Origin: Alphaproteobacteria bacterium
Lineage (GTDB): Bacteria > Pseudomonadota > Alphaproteobacteria > SMXP01
NCBI GenBank assembly: GCA_021774995.1
Contig: JAJFIM010000309.1
Span: 1 to 9,988 of the forward strand
DNA: 9,988 bases
Direction: 5' to 3'
Below are positions 7,058-9,988 of the stretch, in pieces. The notes under the pieces were generated by a model. The model did not search any database, was not told the DNA's origin, and saw nothing but the letters and a program-made list of their open reading frames with translations. Numbering within the stretch: the stretch's first letter is position 1; each line of letters starts with the position of its first letter. The translations under genes and the position numbers were made by a program.

Positions 7058-7366
7058 ATATGATGTAGTGCGTATATTGCTGTCACGTACGGATTTGGTT
7101 CATATTGTTTTTATGTACTGAGGCGTATTTGTTTTTGATCTTTGAATCAAATGTGAATGCGTATCGTATGGCCTGATTTTCTTTGGGCTTATTAAAATTT
7201 ACTATTTGGTAATGCGAAGGAAAAATTTAGGGTTTCGTAATCTTAGTGAATCGTATGTAAACAAACTCCTTCATATGAAATATTTTTCTCTGTCTTAAGC
7301 TACCTGTTTTAATTCGGTATTAGCCATTTTCTCCCCATACTTCCCGCCGGTAGTTGGAGAATAAAT
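7058..7366. other. AT-rich gap upstream of the sensor kinase gene
   Basis: This gap of about 310 bases between the terminator and the kinase start is clearly more AT-rich than the genes around it and should hold the kinase promoter, though I see no convincing -35/-10 pair. It holds small symmetric elements: TTTGAT-N6-ATCAAA (7134-7151, with an inner TTTGAATCAAA) and TTCATATGAA (7270-7279). It also holds a loose direct repeat, GTGAAT-GCGT-ATCGTATG (7153-7170) against GTGAATCGTATG (7246-7257). A ten-codon reading frame on the - strand (7327-7295, MANTELKQVA) follows a GGGGAG, but nothing supports it as a gene. No RNA gene is recognised. Confidence 0.4.
7356..7360 (+). promoter_or_regulatory. 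ribosome binding site deciding a GTG start
   Basis: GGAGA lies six bases before GTG at 7367 and fixes this as the kinase start. The overlapping ATG at 7365 is in another frame and meets a stop after twelve codons. Confidence 0.6.
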
Positions 7367-8824
7367 GTGGCGTTCCGGACCCATCCCAAATGGCGGCTTT
7401 TGACCCAGGCCTTTAGGCTGTCGAATGCCGAACTCAATCCTCTGACTTTGCAATTCAAAGACAGTCGCTTTGAGAAGCTGTTCACCGAACACCAGGTCAA
7501 TCGAGACTTTCCACAAAGCGTATTTTATATGATCGTCGGCATATTCGCTTGGATGACTTACATCATTCTCGATTTGCTCGTGCTGGAGGGGACCGAATTA
7601 ACCCATGTTCTGGAAATTCGCGCTGTCATTATCACGTCGTTGATTTTTCTTGTCGCTATTTGCTTCCTTCCGAACATTCATACAAAAATTCAATGGATTC
7701 TGTCAGCATGTATGCTGATGTCTGGTCTAGGCATCATCTGGATGACCGCTCTCGTCGCTGAGCCGTTTAATCACATGTATTATGCTGGGCTGATTCTAGT
7801 GTTTTTATATGCGTCAAATTTTTTACTGATGCGTTTTTCTTATAGCGTTGCCGTATCATTGATATTATTTGCGGCGTATCTCATTACCGCCAAGCAGATT
7901 AACCCCATTCCAGATTGGGCGTTTATCAGCAATGCGTTTTTTCTGACGGTCACGGTGGGATGGACGGTCTGGACGCGGTATTGGTCCGATTACTATATCC
8001 GTTGTGATTTTGCCTCCAGCTTCTTTTTGATGGAGGAAAAAATTAAGTCGGAGAAATTGCTTCAATCCGCCGAAGCGGGCAATAAAGCCAAGAGCGAATT
8101 CCTGGCTGTGATGAGTCATGAATTGCGGACGCCGCTTAACGCTATTATTGGTTTTTCCGAAATGATTCAGCAGAAGATTTTCGGACCTATAGGGTCAGAG
8201 CGCTATGAATCCTATATCGATGATATCGCCACAAGTGGCCGTCACTTGCTCAGCATTATCAATGACGTTCTTGACCTCTCAAGGGCCGAAACCGGAAAAC
8301 TGACGGTGCATGAAGATGATGTTGAATTTTGTGATCTGATTGATCAAGTCATGCGTATGTTTCAAGAGGAGGCGGCGAAGAGCGGCATTCGCCTTTCGAG
8401 CTCTCTGCCCGAGGGCGATCTGGTCTTGCGGCTTGATCCAAGGCTCATGCGCCAGGTGTTGACCAATGTGATTTCCAACGCATTAAAATTCACCCAGCAA
8501 GGGGGATCGGTTTACGTGACCCTGGAGCGGGGACGGGACGGCAATGCGCGCATCGTGGTGGAAGATTCCGGAATAGGCATCGCGGCGGAAGATTTGCCGC
8601 AGATCGTCGAACCGTTCGTACAGGTCGAAAGCTCTTTAGCGCGCGAACATGGGGGAGCGGGCTTAGGTCTTCCTCTCGTGAAGAAAATTGTCGAGTTGCA
8701 CGCTGGGGAACTTGATATTTCGAGTAAGCTGGGCGTCGGGACGCGGATCGTCATAATCTTGCCGGCCGCCTGCGTTGCTGCGCGATCAGGCGGAGCGCCG
8801 GGGCAACAGGACAAAGTGGCTTGA
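7367..8824 (+). CDS. orphan membrane sensor histidine kinase, six-helix sensor region
   Basis: 485-residue inner-membrane sensor kinase. After a 50-residue cytosolic start with FKDSRFEKLFTEHQ (30-43), six hydrophobic segments lie near 51-72, 84-102, 108-130, 136-156, 158-175 and 185-203, with little periplasmic loop. The signal is therefore probably sensed in or at the membrane. This N-terminal pattern recalls the six-helix input regions fused to some bacterial cyclases and kinases. A helical linker leads to the HisKA domain with FLAVMSHELRTPLNAIIGFS, phospho-acceptor H251. The HATPase domain follows with N-box NVISNALKFT (N371), G1 VEDSGIGIA (D400) and G2 GGAGLGLPLVK (429-439), so it should be active. 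There is no receiver domain and no response regulator gene in the window, so its partner is elsewhere. It starts at GTG. Its stop is 7 bases from that of the convergent methyltransferase gene, with no terminator between. Confidence 0.92.
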   Translation: MAFRTHPKWRLLTQAFRLSNAELNPLTLQFKDSRFEKLFTEHQVNRDFPQSVFYMIVGIFAWMTYIILDLLVLEGTELTHVLEIRAVIITSLIFLVAICFLPNIHTKIQWILSACMLMSGLGIIWMTALVAEPFNHMYYAGLILVFLYASNFLLMRFSYSVAVSLILFAAYLITAKQINPIPDWAFISNAFFLTVTVGWTVWTRYWSDYYIRCDFASSFFLMEEKIKSEKLLQSAEAGNKAKSEFLAVMSHELRTPLNAIIGFSEMIQQKIFGPIGSERYESYIDDIATSGRHLLSIINDVLDLSRAETGKLTVHEDDVEFCDLIDQVMRMFQEEAAKSGIRLSSSLPEGDLVLRLDPRLMRQVLTNVISNALKFTQQGGSVYVTLERGRDGNARIVVEDSGIGIAAEDLPQIVEPFVQVESSLAREHGGAGLGLPLVKKIVELHAGELDISSKLGVGTRIVIILPAACVAARSGGAPGQQDKVA

Positions 8825-8831
8825 TGGGCGA

Positions 8832-9988
8832 TTATTTGTCCGCTTTGCGCATCAACAACAGATAAACCTTGTCCGTTCTGTCGGTGAGGAGCTGAACGTC
8901 TTCCGAATGGATGTTTTTGGCCATGGCGCGCATTTCTTGCTCAGTGCGATAGATCATCGGCCAATCGCATATCATCTCAGCTGCCCACCTGCCCATTTTG
9001 CGACCTTTTTTGAGATTGCCGATGACTAAAAGGCCGCCGGGCGCCAGGCAATCGAAGAGAGTGGTCAGAAGATTTTCCGCCCGCCGTGTTTTGAGATAAT
9101 CGAACAGGCCAACCGTATAGATAATGTCCTGCGGGGGAAGGCTTTTGGCAATGGCGCCCCCTTTCATCAATTCTAAGAACGAAGAATGCAGGCAATGCAG
9201 TTTAACCTGGCCGGTCGCGCGGATGGTGTGAGGAAAAGCGCGCTCATAGGCATAGGCCAGGGCATTGTGATCCTGGTCGATCAGCGTGAAGGAGACGGGT
9301 CTGAGTTGGCGCCCCTGGCCGAGATAATTGACCACTTCCTGCGCGCTTCCACAGGCCAAATTGGTGACGTTAACGGGGCCGTCGCCGGTTTTTTCAATGA
9401 TTTCCTGGCCGATGATCTGTTGGACCATGGACATGCGCTCCGCAACGCAGTCCAGACTATCCAGGCCCAAACGGTGGATCAGTTTGCCATAAAGATTGTC
9501 GCCGTGATCCCGCCAACTATACACGTAATCCATCACGAGATAGTCGCCCGGATACCCCAAAGGCTTTTCGTAACTCCGGCGCCAGATGGGCCCGGCAATA
9601 ATTTCAGGGGTCAGCACCATTTCCGTGAACCGCTTTGCCGGTTCCAGAGCGTCGGGGTCACTGATAACGCGGTCAATATAGTCGTTGGCTCTTTCGCTCA
9701 AGTCCCGCCACTCGGGAAGGATCTGCTGGGCCGCCAAATCGAGAAAATCGCGGCCATAGCGGGGATCGTGCCGCTTGTCGGCGTTTTTCTCTTCCCAGTC
9801 CAATAAGATTGACTTGTGCGCGCGCAGCAAATGAAGGGCGTCGGCGCACAGCAGACGATACCCTGGTTCAGCCAGGACAAGGTGTTCCAGGCGCCCCAGA
9901 TGGAGGGCGCGTTTGAGGTTATATTCCCGGTATTGATATGAGATTTTTGAAATATCCAAACACTTATCGATGAGCTTAATAGCCAGTT
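8832..9988 (-). CDS. class I SAM-dependent methyltransferase, PhcB-like group, start outside window
   Basis: At least 375 residues are read from a TTG at 9959, but the frame stays open to the right edge. The codons before the TTG (LAIKLIDKC) continue plausible protein, so the true start is probably beyond the window. Numbering here is from that TTG. The helical first half holds KPLGYPGDYLVMDYVY (132-147), a sequence I associate with a group often annotated as 3-hydroxypalmitate methyl ester synthesis (PhcB-like) proteins. The Rossmann part has motif I VTNLACGSAQEV (198-209), the acidic strand-2 end LIDQDHNAL (226-234), DIIYTVGLFDYL (278-289, motif IV place) and LAPGGLLVIGNL (305-316). A fatty-acid or other small-acid methyl transfer is a reasonable guess, and the acceptor is not proven. 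It is convergent with the sensor kinase. No signal peptide or membrane segment is seen. Confidence 0.82.
   Translation of the reverse strand, partial: LAIKLIDKCLDISKISYQYREYNLKRALHLGRLEHLVLAEPGYRLLCADALHLLRAHKSILLDWEEKNADKRHDPRYGRDFLDLAAQQILPEWRDLSERANDYIDRVISDPDALEPAKRFTEMVLTPEIIAGPIWRRSYEKPLGYPGDYLVMDYVYSWRDHGDNLYGKLIHRLGLDSLDCVAERMSMVQQIIGQEIIEKTGDGPVNVTNLACGSAQEVVNYLGQGRQLRPVSFTLIDQDHNALAYAYERAFPHTIRATGQVKLHCLHSSFLELMKGGAIAKSLPPQDIIYTVGLFDYLKTRRAENLLTTLFDCLAPGGLLVIGNLKKGRKMGRWAAEMICDWPMIYRTEQEMRAMAKNIHSEDVQLLTDRTDKVYLLLMRKADK

Noticed and set aside
7295..7327. Ten-codon frame MANTELKQVA on the - strand with GGGGAG just before it
   Set aside because: It is very short, its ribosome site spacing is tight, and there is no downstream gene on that strand for it to lead. 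It could be chance in AT-rich DNA.
9186..9806. 206-codon open frame on the + strand inside the methyltransferase gene
   Set aside because: It is antisense to clear SAM-binding motifs, and its translation looks like a mirror of the real gene rather than a domain.

Overview
The window reads as an ordinary stretch of a Gram-negative bacterial chromosome, most likely a proteobacterium and perhaps an alphaproteobacterium. The RND efflux pump implies a periplasm and an outer membrane. The gene set (CaiB/BaiF CoA-transferase, amidohydrolase, cupin, sensor kinase) and the moderate GC content with AT-rich gaps fit that group, but the placement is inference and no phylogenetic marker gene is present. 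Seven protein-coding genes fill almost all of it. I see no tRNA, rRNA, CRISPR array, insertion sequence or phage gene.

Left part (1-4265, all on +): the last four fifths of a CusA-type Cu(I)/Ag(I) RND pump enters from the left edge. After a 116-base gap with a weak hairpin and an operator-like inverted repeat comes a NiCoT/NicO-type Ni/Co transporter with a histidine-rich loop. 27 bases further on is an amidohydrolase-2 family protein that has lost the usual metal-binding HxH pair. The first two genes make a metal-handling block. The amidohydrolase is probably co-transcribed with the transporter, but its role is unknown.

Middle part (4282-6994): a CaiB/BaiF (family III) CoA-transferase runs on the - strand, convergent with the amidohydrolase. 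It is divergent from a two-gene + unit made of an 86-residue protein of unknown function and a two-domain cupin with a histidine-rich tail. The 275-base divergent spacer holds a perfect 7+7 inverted repeat that looks like a regulator site. The + unit ends in a strong hairpin terminator. The CoA-transferase, cupin and amidohydrolase could serve a small-acid or aromatic-acid catabolic route, but no substrate can be named from the sequence.

Right part (6995-9988): a 372-base AT-rich gap leads to an orphan membrane sensor histidine kinase with six predicted membrane segments and no receiver domain. It is convergent, 7 bases apart, with a class I SAM-dependent methyltransferase on the - strand that runs off the right edge. 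The methyltransferase resembles the group that includes PhcB-like fatty-acid methyl ester synthases. A signal-making methyltransferase beside a six-helix sensor kinase is the most suggestive pairing in the window, though it is not proven and could be chance.
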